A DNA stretch of 6,245 nt from W0P28-013 sp963659365 (GTDB lineage: Bacteria > Bacteroidota > Bacteroidia > Bacteroidales > Paludibacteraceae), in the NCBI GenBank assembly GCA_963659365.1, contig CAVKTI010000088.1, forward strand, positions 1-6,245, given 5' to 3'. The notes below the pieces were generated by a model. That model was not told where the DNA came from. It made no database searches and worked only from the letters and a program-made list of their open reading frames with translations. Both the position numbers and the translations under genes were made by a program. The stretch's first letter is position 1. Every line of letters begins with the position of its first letter. Below are positions 1 to 6,217 of the stretch, in pieces.

Positions 1-2
1 TG

Positions 3-662
3 AAGACTCGCTATTATGTAGAAGAGCCCAAACTTCAATACATTCCAGATGGTTTAAATGATTATTTTGTCCAATCAAATCATATCACAATCAAACCGTA
101 TGAAGAAAAAGAGAATCTAATCATCACGGTTGGCAGAATTGGCACGCACCAAAAAAACAACGAATATATGTTAGACGCTCTTGAAAAAGTAGGAGATTTG
201 AAAGGGTGGAAGTTTTTATTTGTTGGAAATGTAGAGGACTGTTTTCAAAATGAGGTAACCTTATTTTATGAAAAAAATCCACAACTCAAAGAAAGCGTAA
301 AGTTTGTTGGAGCCTATACCGATAGAGAAAAATTGTTTGACATATACAACCGAGCAAAAGTTTTCTGTTTGACATCACGTTACGAATCGTTTGGAATAGT
401 AAATGTTGAAGCACAATGGTTCGGCGACTATTTACTAACAACATCTATTCCACCAGCGATAGACATTATAGAGTGTAACGAGAATTTGGGTAAAATTATA
501 CATTCACCAGACGAATTATCAGATGAAATAAAGAAAATAATCTGTGGCGAAACAGATTTGTCAATAGGTTTTAATGAGCGAGTTGAACACGGAAAGCGTT
601 TCGCTTGGAGCAGAATATGCCAACAATTAGATGATTGTTTGAAAAACATGATGAAATCTTAA
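3..662 (+). CDS. GT4-type glycosyltransferase, 3' part (5' end outside window)
   Basis: The reading frame is open from the window edge, so 219 C-terminal residues are visible and the true start lies to the left. The visible part is the C-terminal, nucleotide-sugar-binding half of a GT-B fold enzyme (Glycos_transf_1). Near fragment residue 43 the text LIITVGRIGTHQKNNE opens this domain. The EX7E motif of retaining GT4 enzymes is at fragment residues 128-136 (ESFGIVNVE, bases 384-410), preceded by VFCLTSRY. By family it should transfer a sugar from a nucleotide-sugar donor to a growing glycan at the cytoplasmic face of the membrane; donor and acceptor cannot be read from the sequence. It is AT-rich compared with the right half of the window, as acquired capsule or O-antigen genes often are. 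Its TAA stop shares an A with the ATG of the remnant that follows. The family call is firm. Confidence 0.9.
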   Translation, partial: KTRYYVEEPKLQYIPDGLNDYFVQSNHITIKPYEEKENLIITVGRIGTHQKNNEYMLDALEKVGDLKGWKFLFVGNVEDCFQNEVTLFYEKNPQLKESVKFVGAYTDREKLFDIYNRAKVFCLTSRYESFGIVNVEAQWFGDYLLTTSIPPAIDIIECNENLGKIIHSPDELSDEIKKIICGETDLSIGFNERVEHGKRFAWSRICQQLDDCLKNMMKS

Positions 663-709
663 TGTCTACTGTCCTCCTCATAGCCCCAAATTTTTATAAA
701 ATTCCATAA
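662..709 (+). pseudogene. Remnant of the start of a CgeB-like glycosyltransferase gene
   Basis: An ATG overlapping the stop of the GT4 gene (taATG) opens a 15-residue frame, MSTVLLIAPNFYKIP, then TAA. It matches the beginning of the intact glycosyltransferase at 3209 (MPSVLLIAPNFHYF). Seventeen bases are identical (671-687 versus 3218-3234), and the next three codons differ mainly at third positions (cca/ccg, aat/aac, ttt/ttc), as expected for diverged coding paralogs. The similarity ends around codon 12. A direct repeat ATAAAATTC (696-704 and 706-714) lies where the match ends. I infer that a paralogous gene once followed the GT4 gene and was deleted or replaced apart from its head. It may still be translated by coupling as a short peptide. 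Confidence 0.6.
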
Positions 710-720
710 AATTCAACATT

Positions 721-1626
721 ATGCGCCCACTAAACATCTACATTGAACGATTACAAAGAAAAGGATTTGGTAAGTGCTTTTGTAATTTGGCGACTTATCT
801 ATTCGACCCATCTCAACGGAATTCACGAAAACTTTATAGAAAATATAAGAAACAGATACTTGCGCCATTGCTCCCCCCCCCCCCCACACACACATGCGAC
901 ACGAGCAAACTACCAGTTTGGATTTGTTGGCTACAAGGCATAGAAAACGCTCCAGTAATTGTACAAAAATGCTATGCATCTTTACAAAAGTATTGTGCGG
1001 ATCGCCCCATTCATCTCATCACAAGTGAAAATATGGGCGATTATGTAACCTTGCCCGACTATGTGGTACAGAAATATCGTGCAGGAATAATACCTGCCGC
1101 ACAGTTTTCCGATATTCTTCGATTGGCGTTGTTGGTAAAATATGGCGGTATTTGGGTAGATAGTACAGTTTTGATAACAGATTCGCTACCAACATATATT
1201 ACAGATGAACCTCTATTTTTCTTTTCTTCCACTGTATTGCAAGGCGATGTGCCATTACCACATGCTGGTTCTAATTGGCTTCTTTCTGGGTGTAAGGGAC
1301 ACCCGGTTTGGCAGCGTTTGTTGGAACTGCTATGTACCTACTGGAAAGATGAGAATAGTCTGATAGATTACTTTATTTTTCATCTTTTCCTATATCTGCT
1401 TGTTACATACAATCCTCAAGCCCAAAAGCATTTTATAGAGATGCCTCATTTCTGCAATTCTAATCCACTTTATACGCAATTAGGGAAGCCCTATTCGGAG
1501 AAACTTTGGAACAATATTTTGTGGAGTTCACCCGTACACAAACTCACCTATAAGTATTCATCAACTCCCAGCGCACACGAAACCATCTACGATCATATTT
1601 TGAATCTCAAAGTTGAGGATCTGTAA
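721..1626 (+). CDS. Capsular polysaccharide synthesis-type glycosyltransferase with a poly-C tract
   Basis: The protein has 301 residues, about the usual length for Caps_synth (PF05704) proteins, which relate to GT32-like GT-A sugar transferases. Residues 65-78 (PVWICWLQGIENAP) are the typical start of the catalytic region. Residues 130-147 (SDILRLALLVKYGGIWVD) end in the DxD-like metal and nucleotide-sugar motif WVDST (D147). Residues 1-50 form a basic N-terminal segment. A run of 13 C encodes Leu51 (third base) and Pro52-55, just before the catalytic region, so a one-base change would remove the whole catalytic part. In the present length the frame is intact and full length, i.e. ON. The likely role is adding a sugar to a surface polysaccharide in the cytoplasm; substrate unknown. 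No consensus promoter is visible directly upstream, so read-through from the GT4 gene is likely. Confidence 0.88.
   Translation: MRPLNIYIERLQRKGFGKCFCNLATYLFDPSQRNSRKLYRKYKKQILAPLLPPPPTHTCDTSKLPVWICWLQGIENAPVIVQKCYASLQKYCADRPIHLITSENMGDYVTLPDYVVQKYRAGIIPAAQFSDILRLALLVKYGGIWVDSTVLITDSLPTYITDEPLFFFSSTVLQGDVPLPHAGSNWLLSGCKGHPVWQRLLELLCTYWKDENSLIDYFIFHLFLYLLVTYNPQAQKHFIEMPHFCNSNPLYTQLGKPYSEKLWNNILWSSPVHKLTYKYSSTPSAHETIYDHILNLKVEDL
873..894 (+). repeat. C13 homopolymer followed by CA repeat, candidate phase-variation tract
   Basis: Thirteen consecutive C (873-885) run directly into ACACACACA, giving five CA units counted from the last C. The tract lies inside the capsular glycosyltransferase at codons 51-58. 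Losing one C shifts reading to a frame that stops at 941-943 (about 73 residues). Gaining one C leads to a stop at 1026-1028 (about 102 residues). Both lose the catalytic motif. Long C/G runs in surface-glycan genes are known slipped-strand switches in other bacteria; that this one varies is inferred. Confidence 0.75.
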
Positions 1627-1653
1627 AGGCATCTGTTTGATACGGCGGGTAGG

Positions 1654-1674
1654 CTGTTTTATGCTGTAAAACAG
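1654..1674 (+). terminator. Weak hairpin after the capsular glycosyltransferase gene
   Basis: A perfect 8-bp inverted repeat CTGTTTTA / TAAAACAG with a 5-base loop lies 28 bases after the stop codon. The stem is AT-rich, and the nearest T run (five T, 1686-1690) starts 12 bases after it, so it is not a textbook intrinsic terminator. It may slow or end transcription of the upstream glycosyltransferases before the repeat arrays. Confidence 0.3.
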
Positions 1675-1700
1675 GCATTTAGATGTTTTTATGAGCAAAG

Positions 1701-1832
1701 AATCGCAGATTTTTCGCGTGAGATTTGAAGATTTTCCGTGTAAGAATCGCAGATTTTCCAATGAACTTTTGAAGATTTTCCAATGAACTTTTGAAGATTT
1801 TTTTTGTGACATTTGAAGATTTTCCGTACCTT
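1701..1832 (+). repeat. Array A: six tandem units of exactly 22 bp
   Basis: Units start at 1701, 1723, 1745, 1767, 1789 and 1811, each 22 bp with no indels. The conserved part is TTTGAAGATTTTCC or its variant ATCGCAGATTTTCC (units 1 and 3). The last 7-8 bases vary, although units 3 and 4 share CAATGAAC. The exact period, about two helical turns, would place the cores on one face of the DNA and suggests repeated binding of a protein. The last two units contain the promoter upstream of the ATPase gene. The array is non-coding on the + strand. Confidence 0.85.
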
Positions 1833-1834
1833 TG
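1803..1834 (+). promoter_or_regulatory. Bacteroidota-type promoter for the ATPase gene
   Basis: A -33 element TTTG (1803-1806), a spacer of exactly 20 bases and a -7 element TACCTTTG (1827-1834) match the Bacteroidota consensus TTTG-N19-21-TAnnTTTG. Transcription should start near 1840, giving a leader of about 150 bases that contains array B. The -33 element is the tail of repeat unit 5 and the -7 element overlaps the end of unit 6, so the promoter is built into array A. It probably drives the ATPase and, through a 36-base gap, the following glycosyltransferase. Confidence 0.7.
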
Positions 1835-1890
1835 CAGCATACTTCATAGAAGCAAGCATAGTGATCTAAATATCAGTATATTATAATTAT

Positions 1891-1978
1891 ACTTTGAGAA
1901 TTTATTCTTCCTACTTTGAGAATTTTCTGCAACGACTTTGAGAATTTTCGCGACTAAGATTGAGAATTTTACATACAC
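1891..1978 (+). repeat. Array B: four tandem units of exactly 22 bp in the ATPase leader
   Basis: Units start at 1891, 1913, 1935 and 1957. Each begins ACTTTGAGAATTTTC (the last unit AGATTGAGAATTTTA) followed by 7-8 variable bases. The core differs from that of array A mainly by a swap of two bases (TTTGAGAATTTTC versus TTTGAAGATTTTC), and the period is the same. The array ends 9 bases before the ATPase start codon and lies downstream of the predicted promoter, so it would be transcribed. A 58-base AT-rich spacer without repeat units (1833-1890) separates it from array A. Confidence 0.85.
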
Positions 1979-1987
1979 CGCAAAGAA

Positions 1988-3172
1988 ATGATAATCCGTC
2001 CCCAACTACAGATATTGCAATCGCGTTTGGAGGAGCCTCGCCGCTTCATTCAAGTGTTGGCAGGTTCTCGCCAAATAGGCAAGACAACCCTTATTTTACA
2101 ATTGCAAGAACGCTTGAGTGTCCCTGTAAGCAGCGTATCCGCCGACACCATTGCGCCGGATAATACAGAATGGATTGCTGACCAATGGGCAGCGGTGCGC
2201 AAGACTATGGAGTTGGCACACCAAACGGAACATATACTTATCATCGATGAGATACAGCGACTGACCAATTGGAGTGAGATGGTTAAGCGAGAGTGGGATG
2301 CAGATACTCGCACACAATGCAATATAAAGGTTGTGTTGCTCGGTAGCAGCCGCTTGCTGATACAGGACGGGTTGAACGAGAGTCTCCTTGGGCGTTTCGA
2401 ACTGATTCACATGCCACACTGGTCGTTTGCCGAGATGCAAGAGGCGTTTGGCTTTTCATTAGAACAGTTCATTTTCTACGGAGGGTATCCGGGAGCAGCC
2501 ACTTTGGTGTCCGACGAACGGCGCTGGCGTAACTATATGCAGCGTACTATCATACGCCCTTCTATAGAAAAGGATGTCCTGATGACCAAGCGTATTCTTA
2601 AGCCTGAACTGATGCGTCGGCTCTTTGAATTAGGGGCAGGATATAGCGCAGAAATCGTATCGTTCAACAAACTTATTGGGCAATTGCAAGACGCAGGCAA
2701 CACCACGACTATGGCGAATTATCTTACCGTGTTAGACGAGGCGGATTTGCTATGCGGACTACAGCAGTATTCGCCCGACAAGATTCGCCGTTACCGCTCT
2801 ATCCCTAAATTCCAAGTTTTTAATACCGCATTGCAATCTGCTTGTCAAACAGCAGGATTTCAATCAGTCTATACGGAGCGCCAACGCTGGGGCAGATGGG
2901 TAGAGAGTGCTGTCGGTGCCCATTTGCTTAACGGAGCAGCCGATGGCGAATACCAAGTGTTCTACTGGCGCAATAAGGGTGATGAAATAGACTTCGTACT
3001 TGTGCGCGGAGAAGAAGTGTTAGGTTTGGAAGTCAAGAGTGGACGCCGCTCAGCAGGCAATGGTTTAGTTGCGTTTAAGCACCAATTCCCGCACGCCAAG
3101 ACCCTCGTTATCGGTACGGGCGGGTTGGCACTCGACCTATTTTTCCGCACACCGCCGGAGCAACTATTCTAA
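1988..3172 (+). CDS. AAA ATPase with C-terminal DUF4143 (PD-(D/E)XK-like) domain
   Basis: The 394-residue protein has the plan of the AAA_14/DUF4143 family and is close to its usual length. The Walker A motif is at residues 26-34 (GSRQIGKTT), Walker B at 83-88 (ILIIDE, followed by IQRL), and a sensor-1-like strand at 115-121 (VVLLGSS). The C-terminal part has residues 326-350 with D335 in GDEIDFVL and E348-V-K350 in LGLEVKSG, which fit the D...ExK core of PD-(D/E)XK nucleases, so the catalytic residues appear intact. No signal peptide or membrane segment is evident, so it should be cytoplasmic. The biological role of the family is poorly known; links with mobile or defence DNA are inference. 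The ATG at 1988 lies just after a purine-rich GCAAAGAA and 9 bases after array B. The gene is unrelated to glycan synthesis, yet lies between glycosyltransferases behind its own repeat-bearing promoter. Confidence 0.88.
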   Translation: MIIRPQLQILQSRLEEPRRFIQVLAGSRQIGKTTLILQLQERLSVPVSSVSADTIAPDNTEWIADQWAAVRKTMELAHQTEHILIIDEIQRLTNWSEMVKREWDADTRTQCNIKVVLLGSSRLLIQDGLNESLLGRFELIHMPHWSFAEMQEAFGFSLEQFIFYGGYPGAATLVSDERRWRNYMQRTIIRPSIEKDVLMTKRILKPELMRRLFELGAGYSAEIVSFNKLIGQLQDAGNTTTMANYLTVLDEADLLCGLQQYSPDKIRRYRSIPKFQVFNTALQSACQTAGFQSVYTERQRWGRWVESAVGAHLLNGAADGEYQVFYWRNKGDEIDFVLVRGEEVLGLEVKSGRRSAGNGLVAFKHQFPHAKTLVIGTGGLALDLFFRTPPEQLF

Positions 3173-3208
3173 ATTTTCACTAATCTGCTATATTCCAAAG
3201 TCGCCAAT

Positions 3209-4216
3209 ATGCCCTCAGTCCTCCTCATAGCCCCGAACTTCCATTATTTTGCCGAGAGCATTGCCTGTGCTTTTGAGCAAGCGGGCTATTCTGTCATTTG
3301 CGAGAAGTACGACACGCCTATTCACCCCTATACTCGTTGGAATCGTTTGCGCTACAAATTCGGAAACAAGGCTGCACTCCGAGAGCAGTCCCGACAGAAC
3401 TACAAGGCGCATATTTTGCAGGTTTTCCTCGACCGACAGCCCGATTTGGTCTTTATTGTTAATGGCGATATACTTTTGCCGGAGGTGGTGCAGGCTATGC
3501 AACAAATCGCCCGAGTGGCAATATGGCTTTTTGATAGCATACGCCGCCTGCCGACGGCTCTGCCGAATTTGCAGTTTGCTGACAAAGTGTTCTGTTACGA
3601 GCAGACGGATATCGACTACCTAAAAAGCGACTACCACATTGAGGCACTTTTCTTGCCGCAAGCAGCCGACACAGCCCTCTACCATCCTTTGCCTGTTGAG
3701 AAAGATTTGGATATTGTCTTTGCCGGCGACCTTTGGCAATCCCAAAAGCGGAAGCAGTTGATAGAAGCCGTAGTCTCACACTATGCCGACCGAAAGATTC
3801 GTGTTTGGGGTATCTACAAGCCTTGGTACAAAGGGCTTTGGCAATGGCTTACCCGCGAGCGGCGTGATGTTTATACCAACCGCAACGCCTCAGCAGAGCA
3901 ACTGAATTTGGACTACAATCGTGCCAAAGTAGTACTGAATATCCATCACGAGCAGCAGAAAGACGGAGCCAATCCCAAGGTGTTCGAGATATGTGCAAGC
4001 GGAGCGTATCAACTATGCGACGCCAATCCATACATCGAGACACTGTTCCCCAATGGTGAAGTCGGGCTATACCATAACGAGCAAGAACTCTTTTCGCTTA
4101 TAGACTATGCCTTGACGCACGATATGTCCGCGCAAGCACAAGCCGCCCACGAGCAAGTTGTTCGCAACCACACCTTTATGCAACGAATTGAAACGGTTTT
4201 GTGGGCGTTGCAATAA
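3209..4216 (+). CDS. CgeB-like glycosyltransferase (Glyco_trans_1_2)
   Basis: The protein has 335 residues. The N-terminal Rossmann-like half begins MPSVLLIAPNFHYFAESI and includes PDLVFIVNGD and VAIWLFDS. The C-terminal half has DLDIVFAGDLW near residue 168, then DYNRAKVVLNIHH and the donor-site segment NPKVFEICASGAYQLC at residues 255-270, the pattern of PF13524 proteins related to CgeB. It probably transfers a sugar during surface polysaccharide synthesis; donor and acceptor are unknown. It starts 36 bases after the ATPase, and no TAnnTTTG promoter is visible in the gap, so shared transcription with the ATPase is likely. Its first twelve codons match the remnant at 662. It is less AT-rich than the GT4 gene, so the glycosyltransferases may have different origins. 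Confidence 0.82.
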   Translation: MPSVLLIAPNFHYFAESIACAFEQAGYSVICEKYDTPIHPYTRWNRLRYKFGNKAALREQSRQNYKAHILQVFLDRQPDLVFIVNGDILLPEVVQAMQQIARVAIWLFDSIRRLPTALPNLQFADKVFCYEQTDIDYLKSDYHIEALFLPQAADTALYHPLPVEKDLDIVFAGDLWQSQKRKQLIEAVVSHYADRKIRVWGIYKPWYKGLWQWLTRERRDVYTNRNASAEQLNLDYNRAKVVLNIHHEQQKDGANPKVFEICASGAYQLCDANPYIETLFPNGEVGLYHNEQELFSLIDYALTHDMSAQAQAAHEQVVRNHTFMQRIETVLWALQ

Positions 4217-4222
4217 TCCTTT

Positions 4223-4246
4223 TTTTTTGCCGATGTCGGCAAAAAA
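4223..4246 (+). promoter_or_regulatory. Upstream palindromic operator O1 of the fic gene
   Basis: This perfect inverted repeat has 11-base arms (six T plus GCCGA, and TCGGC plus six A) around a central TG. Its inner 18 bases (4226-4243), TTTGCCGATGTCGGCAAA, are identical to a second copy at 4268-4285. T runs precede and A runs follow the stem on both strands, so it is not an intrinsic terminator. It reads better as a binding site for a dimeric protein, probably the HTH-bearing Fic protein encoded just downstream. Confidence 0.6.
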
Positions 4247-4267
4247 TGATAGATTACAGCAGAGATG

Positions 4268-4285
4268 TTTGCCGATGTCGGCAAA
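4268..4285 (+). promoter_or_regulatory. Operator O2 overlapping the -33 element of the fic promoter
   Basis: This is the second exact copy of the 18-bp palindrome TTTGCCGATGTCGGCAAA, starting 42 bp after the first copy, or four helical turns. Its first four bases are also the TTTG -33 element of the predicted fic promoter, so bound protein would block the promoter. The matching TTTGCCGATG at 4319-4328, over the start codon, may be a third half-site. Confidence 0.65.
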
Positions 4286-4299
4286 AAGTGCTATTTTTG
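4268..4299 (+). promoter_or_regulatory. Bacteroidota-type promoter of the fic gene
   Basis: The -33 TTTG (4268-4271), 20-base spacer and -7 TATTTTTG (4292-4299) fit the phylum consensus exactly. Transcription is expected at about 4303-4307, leaving a leader of roughly 20 bases before the ATG at 4326. Confidence 0.7.
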
Positions 4300-4325
4300 T
4301 GGCGTAATACAAACGAAATTTGCCG

Positions 4326-5222
4326 ATGACTTTTTTGTCAGTAACACAGTTTGCGCAAGCGCATGGTCTGTCGGAACGCACCGTGCGCAACTATTGCGTG
4401 CAAGGGAAAATAGAGGGAGCAACTTTGGTGGGTAGTGCGTGGAGCATTCCGAGCGATGCCGCCCTGCCAGTCAAAAACCAACGGCGCAGCAAGTGCAAAA
4501 ACGCCTTGCTCATCGCCTTGCGCACACAAAAATCGGCACGGCAACGAGGCGGCATTTATCACCGCACACAGATAGAACTGACCTACAACTCGAACCACAT
4601 CGAAGGCAGCCAACTGACGCACGAACAGACGCGTTGCATCTACGAAACACGCACCATCGGACTACATGGACGCACTGTCAGAATAGATGACATTGTGGAA
4701 ACCTCCAACCACTTTCGTTGCATCGATTTCGTTATCGACCATGCCGAAAAAAGGCTTTCGGAAAACCTCATCAAAGAGTTGCACCGACTGCTGAAAAATG
4801 GCACATCTGATGCCGACAAAAAATGGTTCAATGTGGGCGATTACAAACAGTTGCCCAACGAGGTGGGCGGTATGGAAACCTGCGCACCCGAAAATGTGCG
4901 TACCGAGTTGAGGAAATTACTCGCCGACTACAATGCGCACAGCTCAAAAAGTCTTGAAGAGATTATCGATTTTCACCACAATTTCGAGCGCATTCACCCA
5001 TTCCAAGATGGCAACGGACGCGTGGGGCGTTTGATACTTTTCAAAGAGTGTTTGCGCAACAACATTGTGCCGTTTATCATCACCGACGACCTGAAATGGT
5101 TCTATTATCGCGGTTTGTCGGAGTGGAATCTCATTCGCAACTACCTGATTGACACTTGTTTGACAGCGCAAGACAACTACAAATCGACTTTGGATTATTT
5201 CAGAATTCCCTACAACGACTGA
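4326..5222 (+). CDS. Fic-domain protein with N-terminal MerR/excisionase-like HTH
   Basis: The protein has 298 residues from the ATG at 4326. A TTG at 4320 would add only two residues and is less likely. Residues 3-48 form a helix-turn-helix resembling HTH_17/MerR (FLSVTQFAQAHGLSERTVRN, ending WSIP). Residues 89-94 (SNHIEG) fit the class II Fic inhibitory motif [S/T]xxxE[G/N]. The active-site motif HPFQDGNGRVGR is complete at 224-235, with catalytic H224. The family transfers AMP, or sometimes other groups, from a nucleotide to protein hydroxyl side chains; the N-terminal glutamate E93 would hold it inactive. The target is unknown, and no antitoxin gene lies beside it. The HTH together with two palindromes at the promoter suggests it regulates its own transcription. 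It is transcribed towards atpG, with 53 bases between the stops. Confidence 0.9.
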   Translation: MTFLSVTQFAQAHGLSERTVRNYCVQGKIEGATLVGSAWSIPSDAALPVKNQRRSKCKNALLIALRTQKSARQRGGIYHRTQIELTYNSNHIEGSQLTHEQTRCIYETRTIGLHGRTVRIDDIVETSNHFRCIDFVIDHAEKRLSENLIKELHRLLKNGTSDADKKWFNVGDYKQLPNEVGGMETCAPENVRTELRKLLADYNAHSSKSLEEIIDFHHNFERIHPFQDGNGRVGRLILFKECLRNNIVPFIITDDLKWFYYRGLSEWNLIRNYLIDTCLTAQDNYKSTLDYFRIPYND

Positions 5223-5275
5223 ACCCTCGCCCAAGCAGATTCTCAGTTCAAGTTTCAGGTATTTTGCGGTGCAAA

Positions 5276-6136
5276 TTACTGCTGCGCGCCGCCGATGATG
5301 TCGAGCAGTTCGTTGGTGATGGCTTGCTGGCGGCTCTTGTTGTACTGAATGGTGAGTTCTTGCAGCAGGTCGTTGGCGTTGTCGGTGGCCACCTGCATGG
5401 CAACGGTGCGCGCGGCCTGTTCGGCGGCATACGAGTCGAGCAGCATGGCGTAGATTTTCAGCCGAAGCACTTTGGGCAGCAGTTCGTCCAAAATTTCGCG
5501 TTTGCTCGGTTCCACAATGTAGTCGGTCGCCAAGGCCACGCCATCTGCGCCTATTTCCAACTTGATGGGCAGAAAGTCGGTGCGCACGAGTTGTTGCGTC
5601 GAGGTGCTTTTGCAGTGCTGGTACACGAGTTCCACCTTGTCCACCTTGCCGCTGACAAAGAGTTCCATCAGTCGGTCGGCAAACGCTGTGGCGGCTTCGT
5701 ACTGCGGATTGTCGATGTAGCGGTTCAGGTTTTCGACGGCAAGTCCGCGCTTGCGGCAAGCGTCGTACACCTTTTTGCCGACGGGAAAAACGATGATATT
5801 TTCGCGGCCAAGCGACTGATATTCATCGATAATGCGGTTCATTTCGCGAATCACCGTCGAGTTGAATGCGCCGCACAGGCTCGAGTTCGACGACACCGCC
5901 ACAATCGCCACGCGGCGCACTTCGCGTACGGCAGCGTATGGCGAGGTAAAGGTCGTTTCGGTAGAGAGAAAATTGCGCAACATCGTCTCCAACTTGCGCT
6001 GATACGGCACAAAAGTTTCGCTGTTTTTCTGCGCTTTGTGCAGTTTAGCCGATGCCACCATCTTCATCGCCGAGGTGATTTTCATCGTCGACGACACCGA
6101 TGTGATACGCGTTTTTATCTCTTTCTGCGAACTCAT
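5276..6136 (-). CDS. atpG: ATP synthase F1 gamma subunit
   Basis: The protein has 286 residues, normal for the family. It forms the rotating central stalk of F1, turning inside the alpha3beta3 ring to couple proton or sodium flow to ATP synthesis at the inner membrane. The N-terminal helix (KTRITSVSSTMKITSAMKMV, residues 8-27) and the C-terminal helix ending SRQQAITNELLDIIGGAQ form the conserved coiled coil; SSLCGAFN lies between them. The GTG-free start is ATG at 6134-6136, with C4 directly before it and no clear Shine-Dalgarno. The codons are more GC-rich than in the glycosyltransferase genes, as expected of native core DNA. In this phylum atpG normally follows atpA, which would lie beyond the right edge. 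It is convergent with fic; the 53-base gap shows no strong terminator. Confidence 0.97.
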   Translation of the reverse strand: MSSQKEIKTRITSVSSTMKITSAMKMVASAKLHKAQKNSETFVPYQRKLETMLRNFLSTETTFTSPYAAVREVRRVAIVAVSSNSSLCGAFNSTVIREMNRIIDEYQSLGRENIIVFPVGKKVYDACRKRGLAVENLNRYIDNPQYEAATAFADRLMELFVSGKVDKVELVYQHCKSTSTQQLVRTDFLPIKLEIGADGVALATDYIVEPSKREILDELLPKVLRLKIYAMLLDSYAAEQAARTVAMQVATDNANDLLQELTIQYNKSRQQAITNELLDIIGGAQQ

Positions 6137-6142
6137 GGGGGA

Positions 6143-6164
6143 ATTTCAGATTTCAGAATTTCAG
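6143..6164 (+). repeat. Short tandem repeat ATTTCAG x3 upstream of atpG
   Basis: Three ATTTCAG units lie at 6143-6149, 6150-6156 and, after one extra A, 6158-6164. They are 7-28 bases upstream of the atpG start (reading on the - strand as CTGAAAT units). No function is evident; they could arise by slippage. Confidence 0.7.
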
Positions 6165-6165
6165 A

Positions 6166-6217
6166 TTGCGCTGCGCGCGTTTCTATGTTTCTTGCGCTGC
6201 GCGCTGTTTCTATGTTT
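6166..6217 (+). repeat. Two-copy tandem repeat of about 26 bp upstream of atpG
   Basis: Copy 1 (6166-6190) and copy 2 (6192-6217) are identical except for one extra T in copy 2. Each consists of TTGCGCTGCGCGC followed by GTTTCTATGTTT. The GCGC-rich half is partly self-complementary and could fold in the atpA-atpG mRNA. This lies in sequence that appears intergenic, and its role is unknown. Confidence 0.8.

Noticed and set aside
719..979. 86-codon open frame on the - strand
   Set aside because: It is antisense to the capsular glycosyltransferase and its glycine run is only the complement of the poly-C tract.
1701..1978. CRISPR array
   Set aside because: The period is only 22 bp, the variable part is 7-8 bases, cores vary between units, and no cas gene is present.
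3171..3178. Possible extra copy of the 22-bp repeat core (AAATTTTC) after the ATPase gene, marking a module end
   Set aside because: Only eight AT-rich bases match and there is no second unit, so chance is enough.
4223..4246. Intrinsic terminator after the CgeB-like gene
   Set aside because: On both strands T runs precede the stem and A runs follow it, the reverse of a terminator; an identical copy overlaps a promoter.
5261..5276. Small inverted repeat between the convergent fic and atpG stops as a bidirectional terminator
   Set aside because: The stem is about five pairs with a three-base loop and no T run follows on either strand.
4944..5759. 271-codon open frame on the - strand across fic and atpG
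   Set aside because: It is antisense to the end of fic and out of frame within atpG, is very rich in Arg, His and Ala, and has no domain pattern. Both overlapped genes are well supported.
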